A stretch of 64,000 nt of DNA from Erythroxylum novogranatense (GCA_029891385.1 CM057235.1:23243120-23307119); one strand, 5' to 3'; positions 49,643 to 61,379 are shown, counted from the stretch's first letter. Notes: generated from the letters alone by a model not told the origin. Numbers and translations: made by a program.

Positions 49643-52600
49643 TGTAAGGCCCCAACTTGTACCTTAGTTGGAATGTTACATGTTCATAAAAGTATATATA
49701 TGATAGGTGTTAAAAATTATGATATGATTGATAATTGCATATGACTTGAATTTTGGTTTAATGGATCATACTTAGTGATTTGGAATTAATTGATATCATT
49801 GGAGAATTGAGGTATTAAAATGTACATTTATGCTAGGAAAATTGTCAAGTGGTAAGATAAGTTGATACATATAAATTGGAATGACTAAGGCTATGAGTTA
49901 GTGACATTTAGCATAGCTGATGCATTGACAAATGGCATAGTTAATAAATTGACAAGTGGCAGCAAATAAGTGAGAGACAAGTGGCTTAATATATTGGTGA
50001 CGTTTGACAGCTCCAATATGGGACAAATGAAGAACATACATAGTGGCACATGTTGTTAAAACGTGATGACACCTAGCAATGAATGAGGCAAGTTTCTACT
50101 AGAGTAATTGTTTTGCTCATTCTTCATTATTTTGTAATCTCTCACCACCAAAACTCTCTCATTTTCTCTCGACTTCTAGAGTTTTTGGGTTCATTTTCTC
50201 TCAACTTCCAGAGTTTTTTTTTGGAATGTTTGTACGTTACTACATCAATAAAGCTACTTTACATTACCTTTTATGTTGTTATCATCTTAGTTTTAAGATC
50301 TACTTACATCTACCTAGATTTCGAAAGTGTTTGGGTTGCATGAAGGGCTAGTTTGGTTAGTTCTTTGAAGAAGGAACTTGAAGGCAATTAGGTAAGGGAA
50401 TTCTAAAATTGATTGTTGGAAACCGAACCTTTCTATTAAATGAGAAATTGTTGGTGATTATTCATGTGTAGAAAAATAGGAAAATTCTTGAATTTGAAAT
50501 AAAATGGCAAAAATGGTTTAGAAACAAGATGGGTTATATGTGATATGTTGGAAGTTAAAAGCTGGAAAATGTATATCTTCATTGAGTATGCTTCGGTGTT
50601 TTAGCCATAACTTTTGTTTTAGTTATCCAAATGAGATGATTTTTGATTTGGATTAAACTAGAGAGATAAGACTACAATCTGTCTAACGAAATCAAGTTTT
50701 TATTCGGTCTCTAAAAATGCCAATTTTCGGATGGAAGTTGAATACAGAATAATGTTTTACTATAAGGACAATCTGAATTGTATAGGGTATAACTTTTGGA
50801 CTATGGAACCAAATTGAACGATTTTAATGTCATTGGCAAATTAAGACAAGGAGGAACATTTTTCTAGAAGGAAGTGTTATCAAATTCTTTCAATTGCATG
50901 ATTAGAATAAGGTCTTGATTTTTTGGAAGGAGTTAAGCATGATTTTAAATAATTTTGAGGTTTTGCAAGATTAATTATTTTATCTGGAGTTAATTATTGT
51001 GTTAATGTTAGTTGGATTTAAAAATATGGTTTAGTTGAATTAAGAAGTAAGAGTGTGAATGTATGAGGGCATTTTGGGAAGAACACTTAAGCATTAAGAT
51101 TATAAGGCTTTGAAGGAGGGGCAAAGAGGTCATTACTCACTCATTAATGACAAACTTGTAAATAAAAGGTGGTCTTGCTTTTTAAGAAGGGGGAGAAATG
51201 TGAATTAGAAGAGGGAAAGGCAAGAAGAATGAAAATTAAGAGAGAAAGAGGGAGAGTTTCGGTGGAGAGAAAAGAAAGAAGAGAAGAAAGAAAAAAGTTA
51301 GGGTTTTGATATTTCTAAGCTTTCAAGATCGATTTTGAAGTTGATTCAAGAAGGAAAAAGAAAGAGGAGGATGGGAGCTTCCATATAAACTAAGAAACTC
51401 TTCATTTGGAAAAGATTTAAGGTAAGAATAGATTTTGATCTTTAGATTTTTGAGATGGTTTTGGTTCATATAGCTTAAGAAATGTATGGGTTTAAGTTTT
51501 CTAAGACCAATTTTGGCGATTATTTCTTATGAGTTGTTCAATTTGGATGCCTATTGATTAGGGATTTTTGCCATTGATGAAGGAGATTAAGAGAGGCAAG
51601 AGGAGCAAGAGGGATGCATTTTAAACAAGTATTAAGCAAGAAATTAAGGTGGGTTTCATGTTTATAATTTGAGTAATGAGCTACTAAGGTTTCTTTCCAA
51701 ATCAAGAAAATAAATGGATTTCAATTAAATGTTTTTTTTATTGTTTTGATTGATTCAAGAATTTGTTTATATGTGTGTATGTATAAGCTTGAATTGATAA
51801 GTTGTGAATTGTTATGATATGTTGTTTTGTTATGTTATGTATATTGGTGTATGACATTGTGATGAAAATTGAAGTGTGGACATGTTTATGCTATGCCTTG
51901 TACCATGGCATTTTGACTGAATAGAAAGAAGAAAAAAGAAAGAAAACATGAGAATATGAAATTGTGAATGATTGAATTAAGTATGAGATTTGATTGTGAT
52001 TGGGCGAGAGAGGAACCGTTTCGTAGTCACGTGAATGTCGACGTAATTCCTTCTACCGGCTGCCCACTTGTTGCCCATGAGACCCAAAAAGTGGACTCGT
52101 TTCATTCACGGTGTAAACTTCGGTTTCGCCGTTTTATTCCACGGAACCCTCGAGTCATTTGATTGTGCATTTGCATTTTGACATGTTAAGTATGATGTAA
52201 TTTGTGTGTTATGCTTGGATGTTGAATTTCATCAAATGTGTTTAATGTGATGATGCATTGAATCATGATTTATGATGTTTATGAATTTCTTGATAAGTTG
52301 TGAAGTTTGAAAATATGTGACATGGATTTCAATTTGAACTTTACAATAGAAATAAATACTTTAACAGTTTTTGCTTATTTCTTGGTTATAAACTTGTTAC
52401 CCACTAGCGTTAAGCTCACCCCCCTCTCATTCCCATCTCCAAGTGATGAGAAAGAGATTGGATGAAAGAAAGTCAAGGCAATTGTTTGATTATGCATATT
52501 TTGTATTTTAAGTTGGATTGATGTATAAACAAGACTTTAAACCTATGTTGGGAATTATAAGATTTTGTATCTTTTGTTGTATTTTGGGGATTTTGTGAAA

Positions 52601-52966
52601 TGATGTAATATGGCTCAGAATGCCATTAACGTTTGTAAACATTTTATCTTATGATGTTAATAGCATATGAATTGTGTATGGATGATATGGGTTGAGTTGA
52701 TGAACTTTGAATATGAATTGTTTTTATTCATATATAAGTGAATTATGGAAAAACAAGATAGGATTTGTGGTGAATGATAAGATGTGATTGAACATGAGAA
52801 GTCATAGGAATTGAGGTTGAGTGTTGGATGAATTCCAATTGAAAGTTGAATTGTTTTAAATGATGTTGCAATAGAGGAAGTAAAGTTGGAATAAATTCCA
52901 AGTTTCGCATGAAGGTAAAATGTGTTCTAACTTCCATGGAAAATCTGGAATAATATAGGTACAATT

Positions 52967-54115
52967 TGAAAATGATCTAGAAGGGGGGGGGGGGTTGAAT
53001 AGATCTTTGAATCTTTTTCTAAAGTTCTACAAAAACAAATAGTTAATACACACTAACAATTAATCAAATTAAATGAAGAGAGTAGGGAAGAAAGGCAAAC
53101 ACTGTTTTTTAGAGGTTCGGTGCTAAGACCTATATCCTCTAACTAAGCTCCTACGTAGGATTTTGGCAAAACACTTTACTGTACACTTTTTAGTTCAGTG
53201 TGAACTTTTCTACACCACTTGAATTCCGGTTCAAGCTACACCACACAATCGATTTGTCTTCCGGCACAAATCCTACCTCACAAGTGATTATCCTCTAATC
53301 ACTCAACTTACAATAATCACAATGATAGAAAATTGAAATGATAATGCTCAATACAGTTGAATAGAATTAAGAACAAACTAAGAGCAAAATTTAGAGCAAA
53401 TATGGAACTATGTGACTTTTCTTCACTTTGGACTTGTGTCTTGATCATTTCATGTTCCAGTATTTATTTGCAAGCTTCCAGATGCTTTCTAGACGTTGTG
53501 GAAATTTTCTATTCGTTGACGATTGCTCATAGTCATTGTAGTATAATTTTCTTCCCATTTGTAATCAATTGACATAGTCAATTTTGTTCAGATGCACCTG
53601 ATAGTCGACTAGTCAAAGTGTTATAGTCGACTAGTACATTATAATCAACATGTCTTCAAAGTATCAGTTGACTAGTACCAACGTTTTTCATACGAGCTTC
53701 ATCTCCGCTCTTCGAATAGTCGAATAATGTGATGATAGTCGACTAGTGCACCCATCCAACTGATTAATAGTCGACTTGTAAAATGTTGGTCGACTTGTTT
53801 CATGCCCCAACTGACATATCTGATATTATTAGTCGACTTGCCACATTATAGTCGACTAGTGCTGGATCTCATGACAGATTTTACATAATCTTCAAGCTTT
53901 GTTTGTTGAGATACTAGTTTGAACTCTTCATCCATAATCTTACATAATCTCTTGCACGTTGTCTATCTCTTGAATTTGTCAAACTTGATTTGTACTAATT
54001 CTTTAATTGAATATCAATCCAAAAATACCTGAAATTATTTCTTAACCAATTTTATACATTTTATAATTATCAAAACATAGAAGAATTTAATTTGTCAACC
54101 ACCATTGGTCCAACA
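52967..54115 (-). mobile_element. Copia-type solo LTR (1.15 kb)
   Basis: On minus it starts TGTTGGACCAATGG at 54115 and ends CTTCTAGATCATTTTCA at 52967. The flanking pentamers are CAATT and GAATT, a near-perfect target duplication. Inside its 3' end is a C12 run (G12 on plus, 52983-52994), the AGAAGGGGGGTTGAATAG-type phrase common in plant copia LTRs. A cluster of GTCGAC palindromes occupies 53600-53860. No internal region is attached. Confidence 0.8.
53600..53860. repeat. Cluster of TAGTCGACTA palindromes
   Basis: About nine copies of ATAGTCGACTAGT or a close variant lie within 260 bases, for example at 53601, 53623, 53665, 53735, 53767, 53785, 53829 and 53848. TAGTCGACTA is a perfect 10-base palindrome. 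Variants mostly change the final part to GACTTG. Confidence 0.95.
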
Positions 54116-55550
54116 GAATTAGCCAAATTTTCCTTCATGAAAGTTGTAGTTTGTCTTTATAGCTTTCTAATGCTATAAAGTATGCGATTTTTGGATGTGG
54201 GAGTTGAAAAATGTGAATTTTTGAAGTTTGGGTGCTGTCTAGGATTACAAATTCTGGGATAGAAACTTTGAGTACAATTTTGACCCTCATAAAGGTAGAA
54301 ATTGTTTATAAGGTCTTCATGAAGGTGGTAGTTTATATTTTTATCTTTCCATTGATATAAAGTATGACATTTTTGGACATTGGAATTGAAAGTTATGATT
54401 TTTAGAAGTTCTGTTACTGTTTAGGATGATTATTTTTCAGGCAGTCACTTTGTGGTAAATTTTGACTCCTTTAGAGGTTGAATTAGTTTTTAAGTCCTTC
54501 ATGGAAGTTGTAGAGATTCTTTTTAACTTTCCATTGATACCAAATTTGCAAATTTAGGAGTTTTGGGTCATAAGATAGGAATCTTAGAAGTTAGGTTGCT
54601 GGAGAAGCAAAAAAGGAAAAAAAGAAAAAAAGAAAGAACCAGAAGGTCACACGGCCCTTTTTTGCACCCTTAACCCGACCTTTTTCCACTCTTTTTCTTA
54701 TAACTTTTTCATTCGACCTCCGATTGACCTGATTTTTGAAGAGTTGGATTTCTAAGAATTTTCTCTACCTCTTCATGGAAATTTATGGCTTTTGAGATTA
54801 ATTTAAAAAAGATGAATTGAATCAAAGTGAGAGGATCGGTTAAAAAGTCTGAACATGCTTCCGTTTTGTGGTGATATCTCGACCTGTAGAGGTCCGATTG
54901 AGGTGATTCTTGTTTCAAAATAAACTAGAGACATGGAATTAAATCTTATATGAAGGAATCAATCTTCAATTTAGGCCTTAAGACTTTCAATTTCTGGAGT
55001 GAATTTGGGTATAGTGCATAGTCTCGGTTTAGTAATAGCCCGAAAGTGTTTGGGTTGTTCGGGCCACAACTTATAGAGTTCTAAACCAAATCGAATGTTT
55101 TTGGTGTCATTAGAAGCTTAATGAAAAGAGGAAAAAATATTATGCAGAAGTCCTTTTGAAATTCCTTTTTGGGATGTTCCAAAATCTGTTTGGAAGTAAG
55201 TGAGACGAATACTTTTGTTGACGTTTGGCTTGGGGTAGGTGCATACCATTTTAAAGAAGGTAATAGTGATTCTTGTGATTCCGCTATGTGAGTTCGCCCT
55301 TTTGTGGCTTGAGATGTTATGAGAATGATGAGGAACTAATGATGGCTAATGAAATTACTTTGAAGTAACTCTATAAGGAAATCCACTCATGCTTTATAAG
55401 GGTTAAATGAATTAACCCTACAGGGTAAAACGTATATGTTTTATGTTTTCGAAGAGCGGGGAAAAAAAATTTCTAAGGAGAAATGAAGAAGATCACGCTT
55501 CATGATTTCACAAGCATTGGATTCCAGACTCAAACGGGATCCAACATTCA

Positions 55551-55562
55551 TGGTATCAGAGC
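55551..55562 (+). other. Primer binding site, initiator-Met tRNA type
   Basis: TGGTATCAGAGC is an exact 12-base match to the sequence complementary to initiator methionyl tRNA. It follows directly after a CA-ending LTR (ACATTCA). Only about 100 bases of internal sequence follow before another LTR fragment. Confidence 0.8.
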
Positions 55563-55659
55563 AAGAAGATGAATCGATGTCGTTTAAGGAATTTCCATAA
55601 GTTTAAGTTCATGTTAATGATCCGAGGTTAGGTTCCGAAAACGGTGCCCAACATTGATA

Positions 55660-56030
55660 GCATGTATTAATACAAGTTTTATGATGATTGAATTGGCATG
55701 AAATATGTGTTAAGATGATGATAAATGAATGTTGGAAAAATGATTATTATATGACAACTTCTGGTTTGGTTTTGATATATGGAAGATGTTGATTTCTAAG
55801 TTACTTAAGGAATGATTTTTGAATTGGTTTGGACATGAATTTGATGAGCTATTGAAGCATGAATAAGGTAGAATTGAAGTATAATTGATGGTCTTTGGTA
55901 AAGGTGTGTCAAATGGAAGTGAAGAAGTCAAGTTTTGGAAATGATTCACTCAACCCGTGATCGTGGGATTTATAAGGCTTATTCCCATGATCATAGGAAG
56001 CACTTATGATTTAGACCTTAGTTCATACCC
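55660..56030 (+). repeat. Fragment of the Tekay-like LTR
   Basis: It matches the minus-strand reading of 34700-34900 and 3540-3610 (phrases TTTTGATATATGGAAGATG, GAATGATTTTTGAATTGG, GAAGTATAATTGATGG). It is followed by two of the family palindromes at 55954-55968 and 55983-55998. The edges are not defined. Confidence 0.6.
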
Positions 56031-56459
56031 TTGAAGATCAAATCAAAAATATAATCCAAGGATTGCAATATAGGATGCAGCCTCGGTTCATCTCACTTAG
56101 TCGAAACCTAAAACGAATGGACCTAAGTTAACCTATACGTCATGAAATACAAGCTAATTTGGTAGGGAAGGGGGTTTTGATCTTTGGAAACCTTAACTAT
56201 ACTAAATGGAATTGTAAGAAAAATATGTAAAATGTTTTTTTTGGATTTTTGGAATAGAAAATAGAAAGATTAAGGCAAATGATCAAATAGGGATAGTATC
56301 CTCTTGAAAATGAACTTTGGCTATCATAGTTCGAAATTAATTTTTGATGGGAATGGAAATCACTAAGTTTCAAATGGGTACACCTTAAAGAACTCTTTAA
56401 GTCTAAGATCTTAATCAATGAGACTTCATTTTTTAAAACCTTGTTAAATGCTCTTAGTG

Positions 56460-57546
56460 TGTGTAGTGGATAAGTCAATGCAACAAGTCACTTTGGGATC
56501 TAGAATCAACTTAATATCAAACAAAACTACGCAAGATAAAAGAGATTAAACAAGATCACAAATGGACATATATGAGACTTCATATATTTAAACTCAAAGT
56601 TCTACAATAACAAATCCAAACCACACATCGAATATCCAGCACTTGATTAAACTATAATCAAGAATGTTCAACTACAAATTACAAATCCTAAACCTAGGAG
56701 TTCATAAATCATAACTGAACATGGATTAAGCTACTCCCCTTTTAAGCCCATTGAACTCTAGCCATTGCTACATCTTTAAGAGGAGAGAGAAACACCTAGC
56801 CACGCATAGCTCCAAGAGACTTAACAACCGAGAAGCAATCGAAGACACCCATGGTAGAAGTTGACAGTGAAAAATCAGAGAAAATGATAACAATGTGAAG
56901 AGGACGATGATGGAATGATAGCTGCGTGAAGAGGATGGAATATTAGTGTGGAGATGTTAACCCTCTCTCTCCTTTTGTAAGTTAGCCTAAAATAGGTTTT
57001 TTTTTTCTCATAAAACGGGTTCTAGGTTGGGTTGTATAGTCTATTAAATTTTCTAAAAATGATCCAGGTTTGTGCCAATTCAAATATGTTGCCACGACGA
57101 AAGGATGAGTTCACCACAACGAACTTTTCCCAAAAGATTTCTTCAGTAACTTTCAACTTTTGCCACGGTGCAAACATTATCCTCGCCGCGACGAACTTTG
57201 CCCGAAAGGTCTCTTCAATGATCTTATGATTTTTTCGCGACAACATCATCTTTGCCGTGGTGAACTTACCTGTTGCCTTTATTCATTTGTGCTCTTGGTA
57301 TTCAATCCTTGGCTCTACTTCTTGAATGTCCTACAATGAAAAAATAGTAGTTTGCGGTATCAATTGTTCTAAAAATCAATTTAGTGCAATTACTAATTAT
57401 TTGTGACAATTTACCCTCAAACTACATTAATTCAAAACAAGCGTTCATAAGTTAAATTAAGCACAAAATCTGAAAATAAGAGCCAAGAAGTCTAATAAAA
57501 ACCATGAAATTGTCACCAATTGATATTGGAAACTTGGGTTCAATCA
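56460..57546 (-). repeat. Probable 3' LTR of the Athila/Tat-like element
   Basis: On minus it starts TGATTGAACCC at 57546, right after a polypurine tract. The 57089-57265 stretch contains five or six TTCGCC(AC/GT)GGCGAA-type motifs. The lower boundary is not certain; it may extend toward 56040. Confidence 0.5.
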
Positions 57547-57548
57547 AA

Positions 57549-57563
57549 TTCTCCCACACTTAG
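57549..57563 (-). other. Polypurine tract next to the LTR
   Basis: The minus strand reads CTAAGTGTGGGAGAA immediately before the LTR start at 57546. This is the standard tract of Athila/Tat elements. Confidence 0.75.
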
Positions 57564-58911
57564 ACCTTTGTACTCTTGGACAAAGCTTATAAAAGTCAAA
57601 GAGGCATAAGTGTAAAAGAAAATTCTGACCATACTTAAAAATGAGAGTAGAGAATTAGTTAAATAATTTTCTCAGAAATCAACCAAAGTAAACTGAAAGA
57701 GTGCTAAGAAAATAAACATCATAAGTATTTAATCTAAAAGATTGGCAAAAGAGATTTCTCTCAAGGAAATGTGTTTCATCTCTCAACTCACTTGTTTTGG
57801 GATAATTTCACTCTACAATCTACTTAGCCCATTCTCTTCCATAAGCTTATGATAATTCTACCTGTCCACCACACGAACTATAATTTCAAAAATCAAGAGG
57901 ACTTTTAGGGTTGTAATGTATGGAAGGGTAAATGAAATGGATTGAATAGCAGAAAAAAATGAGTACAAGCATCACAATTATTTTTCTCATGAAACCATCG
58001 CCAACAATGCGTAAGAAAAATATTTAAACAAACAACAAACATAATTTAACACTTTTTTTATAAATTCTCTCTTTTGAGAAGGCCTTTTTCTTAAAACTTT
58101 TTAGAACTTTTGGAACTTTTTCTTTCTTTTCTTTTGTGTAGAAAATCTTGTTTCCTCTTTTTTTAGATCATCTTTAAATGGAGATGAGAAATTCACGTTA
58201 ATTGTAAAATATGCATGTACTCAAAAGATAGTCAAAGGGGCTAGCAAAGTTTAAGTGTTTGGGTAAGTAGGGTTTCAAGAAAAATGCCTCTATCATATTA
58301 ACAAAATTTTAGTTCATCAAGCTTTGATCAAGAATTAAAACAAGTTCTAGAGAGATATGAAATTAAGCAGATATATACATAAATGAAAGAATTAAGGCCC
58401 AAATATCCTTCCAACAAGGTTAATATCTCAATTAAGCAATCTCAAGGTTTAAAAATGCATAATGCTACTCTCTCAGTGTAACCTCACTTGCTTCTCATGA
58501 AAACATTGAAAATGAAATTAACCAAAATCAACTATCATATAAAAACATAGATGGTTTTTTCAAAAACACATGGACAATTTGAAATTTATGAAAGCCTCAA
58601 GGAGTGAGAAGAATCTAATTTGGGAAAATTATTGAAATGAGGGAGTTAAAACAGTTTCTTTTATGAAAGGGATAACGTTGTCGTGGCAAAACCAAGAGCT
58701 CGCCGCAGTGAACCAAAAATTCACAACGTCGTTGTGGTGAAACCAAGAGCTTGCCACGGCGAAAAATTGTAGAGAAAAAGAAACACTTGAAAAACATGCA
58801 ATTCACCTCAATTACCAAGTTTAAAAATTTGTAGAGAACACACAAATGACTTTCACAAGAAATTAAATGGCCAAAAATGATGCCTAAAGAAAAATTGCCA
58901 AAATGGAATAA

Positions 58912-58928
58912 CCTCCGCCACACTTAAA
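58912..58928 (-). other. Second, upstream polypurine-like tract
   Basis: The minus strand reads TTTAAGTGTGGCGGAGG, preceded by an ATTGAGAACAATATGATG-type phrase often found at the end of coding sequence in these elements. It lies about 1.36 kb upstream of the LTR-adjacent tract. Confidence 0.65.
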
Positions 58929-59429
58929 CATCATATTGTTCTCAATGTGAATAACAATTAAAACACCATGATGTAATGAAAAGTAAGTGGAAGGCTATTG
59001 AATAACAACACACCGAGAAAAGTACAATGAGAATTATATAAACAACTGGCCATTAATTTTGTACATAATAAAAATGTAACTAAGTATCTAGCAGGCTGAA
59101 AGCTAAAACATGACTAGCTAAAACAAAAAGAATAAATGACTTAAAGTTACTCCATAAGAAGATCATCCCCAGATCTAGATGGACCTGCCCCAGATGTGTC
59201 AACACCGCTCAGGGGGTCATCATCTTCAGATGGTAACTGGAAGTGAAAATGCTCGGTGAGCAATGTATCCATGCGTCAGTGATACCATCTATCCCGGTCA
59301 TATAAAGCCTCTCTCTCCTTCTGATATGTTATCTCATGGAAGAGAGTATCTTGGAGGTGGGAGAGGTCCGCACAAAATCCGTCTACCTTATCAGCAAGGG
59401 TCTGTAAAGTCACAGGCTCAGGAGCATCC

Positions 59430-60320
59430 TAAGCTAGAGGATCATCCTCAACTGGTGCCGCAGTTGCAAAGGTTGCACCAATATCTTAAGCATGGGAGGA
59501 GGGATGAGGTGGGTGAAGGGTAGGTTGCTTGAGGCAGGTATACCTAAAGAGTGGGGTGGGTCAAAATAGCTGTCAGTATGAAACTCTGAGACATTGTGTG
59601 CTCGGAAAATGTCAGAGATGAGGTGAGGAAAGGTGATGGCATTGGTGAATTTGACAGTAGTGATGGAGTCATGGAGGGCAGAGGCGATAGCATCAGTTAT
59701 ATCTACCGGGTGACCAGTCATCATGAGGTAGATATGTAAAGCATGTTGTTTTGTTACATAGGTGAGGTGAGTGGTCGGGATGAATTGTTACAGAGGGTGC
59801 AAATAACATCATCCGAAGGATAGTTGTGGATCAGCTGATCATAGTGGCAACAGAGAATGTTAAGGGGATTGAAATGGCGGCGGATACTAGCGATGGTGAA
59901 TGCATTGGGTGCTTTAATACCACGAAAGTTAATTTCCATGGTATTATGGGATCTGGCATATGTATAAAAATGGCAAACGAATTTATCGTTGCCTTGATCC
60001 CAAGGTTTTACTGAGCCTGTGAGCTATGAAGTAACAAGTTGCTACACGAAGGGATTGTTAGGGCGAGCTAATGGAAAGGGTTGTTCTTTGATGAAAGGCC
60101 TAGTGTCTACTTTCTCATAAAGCTCGGTAAAAGTGAAACTATATGAGGAATCAGAATCACTAGGAGGGCTAGGAGGGGCAGTAGGGGTAGTACAATTAGG
60201 GAGTTTAACTCGAGGCACTATCTTGCAGAAAATGTACACCAAAATATAACTAAATAATTTAGTAAAGCAAACTATCCTAAAACAAAATGAATCTAAGGGG
60301 AAAAAGGGAAAATAAAACAA
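59430..60320 (-). pseudogene. Second ORF resembling 'putative plant transposon protein'
   Basis: Readable minus-strand pieces are KIVPRVKLPNCTTPTAPPSP (60180-60240), then a Ser/Asp-rich stretch and TRPFIKEQPF; IKAPNAFTIASIRRHF (59754-59939); and DAIASALHDSITTVKFTN followed by AITFPHLISDIFRAHNV (59560-59724). The order resembles the plant ORF family annotated as putative plant transposon protein. The initiator appears changed to ATA (ATAGTGCCTCGAG where ATGGTGCCTCGAG would give MVPRV), and stops and shifts break the rest. A TATA-like site lies about 250 bases upstream. Confidence 0.5.
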
Positions 60321-60484
60321 GATAACAACCTAAGCTACCCGAAACAATACATAAACTAAGGAAAATGAAGAGAAGAAACACTTATGAAGATTGAAAGATG
60401 CGTAGAGAGTCGGAAGGAATAGGAATCGCGAGGATGGCTGTGGCAAAGAATTGGAGGTGGAGACAAAGGAAGGGGGTTGGGGGG

Positions 60485-60492
60485 TTTAAATA
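60485..60492 (-). promoter_or_regulatory. TATA-like box upstream of the second ORF
   Basis: The minus strand reads CCTATTTAAACC, followed by a CT-rich leader (60360-60480) before the ORF. This has the layout of a separate promoter inside the element. Confidence 0.4.
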
Positions 60493-60589
60493 GGATTTGG
60501 GTGAGTGAAATGACAGAAAAGGATAGAGGGAATACAAAAGGTTAAGAGAAAATAGGGGTGGAAGGGTAATTTCACTTGGTCAAATTTGC

Positions 60590-60980
60590 ACGTTCATCAC
60601 GGCGAACTTAACCCTAATTACGAAAACAGTAAATTATCGAGGTTTCGCTGCGGCAAAAAGGAACTCATGCCGAGGTGAAATAAACTCGAAAGAAACTGAG
60701 AAGAATGATGGGAAGTTCACCACGACGATGTGTAATGCACACCGCGGCGATATAAACTCAAAAGGAACAGAAAGAAATGAGGTATGCTCACCACGGCAAC
60801 GTAGACTTCACGCTACAGTGAAATTTACCGGAAGCAACATAAAGGGTGTGAGTATCTTTCTCCATGACGACGTGAAATCCACGTTGCAGAGAAATTATTC
60901 TGAGAGCAACATGACAGAAATAAGGTAAGTTTGTTGTGGTGACGTGGACTTCATGCCACGACGAAGTTTACTCGAAAGAA
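60590..60980 (-). repeat. TTCACCACGGCGAA-type motif cluster between protease and second ORF
   Basis: Eight or more imperfect copies of a 14-16-base motif with outer arms TTCGCC/GGCGAA lie here (for example 60593, 60645, 60715, 60738 and 60787). The same motif recurs at 57089-57265 (LTR) and 58680-58764 (3' non-coding region). Confidence 0.8.
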
Positions 60981-61379
60981 AAATCTAGGAAGAAAAAATG
61001 AGAAACATGACTCACAAACAAACAAATCACACAAGTTGGATACTTAGTACACTTAAAAATAATATACAAAGTCATCAGGCACCAGAATAGATCAAGAAAA
61101 CAAAGTGCAACACAATTAATCACATCAATTTCCTCAAACTTGAAGATGTATCATGCATCAAGTCGAAAAGCACAGCAAACATAAAACAGGAGAGGAATTA
61201 TTGAATTCAAAAATTGTTGATTAAACTAAAAGCTAAGCTAATGTCCTACTGAATTGGTATCTTCCCCACACTTATTCAACAAACTAATGCACCCAACCAT
61301 ATCATAATTAGTCACAAAGCAAGAGTCAGTAAAAAAGTGAAGGAAAGAAATAACCTGATGATTACGGAGGTTGCCAGTT

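Larger units (their letters stand above)
49643..55550 (+). mobile_element. Ty3/gypsy long LTR sequence(s), plus strand, ending at a PBS
   Basis: 49643 reads TGTAAGGCCCC. From 49700 to 50000 the sequence matches the start of the chromovirus LTR read on minus from 4772 (shared TTGATATCATTGGAGAATTG-like and AAAATGTACATTT phrases). A structured GC-rich patch at 51998-52155 and a C-rich block at 52420 fit the later LTR. A copia solo LTR interrupts it at 52967-54115. The right end CCAACATTCA at 55550 is followed by a perfect PBS. The length without the insertion (about 4.75 kb) exceeds the 3.3-kb family LTR, so two overlapping LTR pieces may be present. Confidence 0.5.

Noticed and set aside
49643..52690. 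Treating this as one complete LTR by itself
   Set aside because: Its right end lacks a clear CA terminus and PBS at 52690; the only good PBS is at 55551, so the simpler call was one composite LTR region.
55631..55650. Minus-strand TGGGCACCGTTTTCGG, similar to an Asp-tRNA primer binding site of Athila elements
   Set aside because: Needs a gap and several mismatches, and the sequence on its upstream side is Tekay-like LTR in the opposite orientation.
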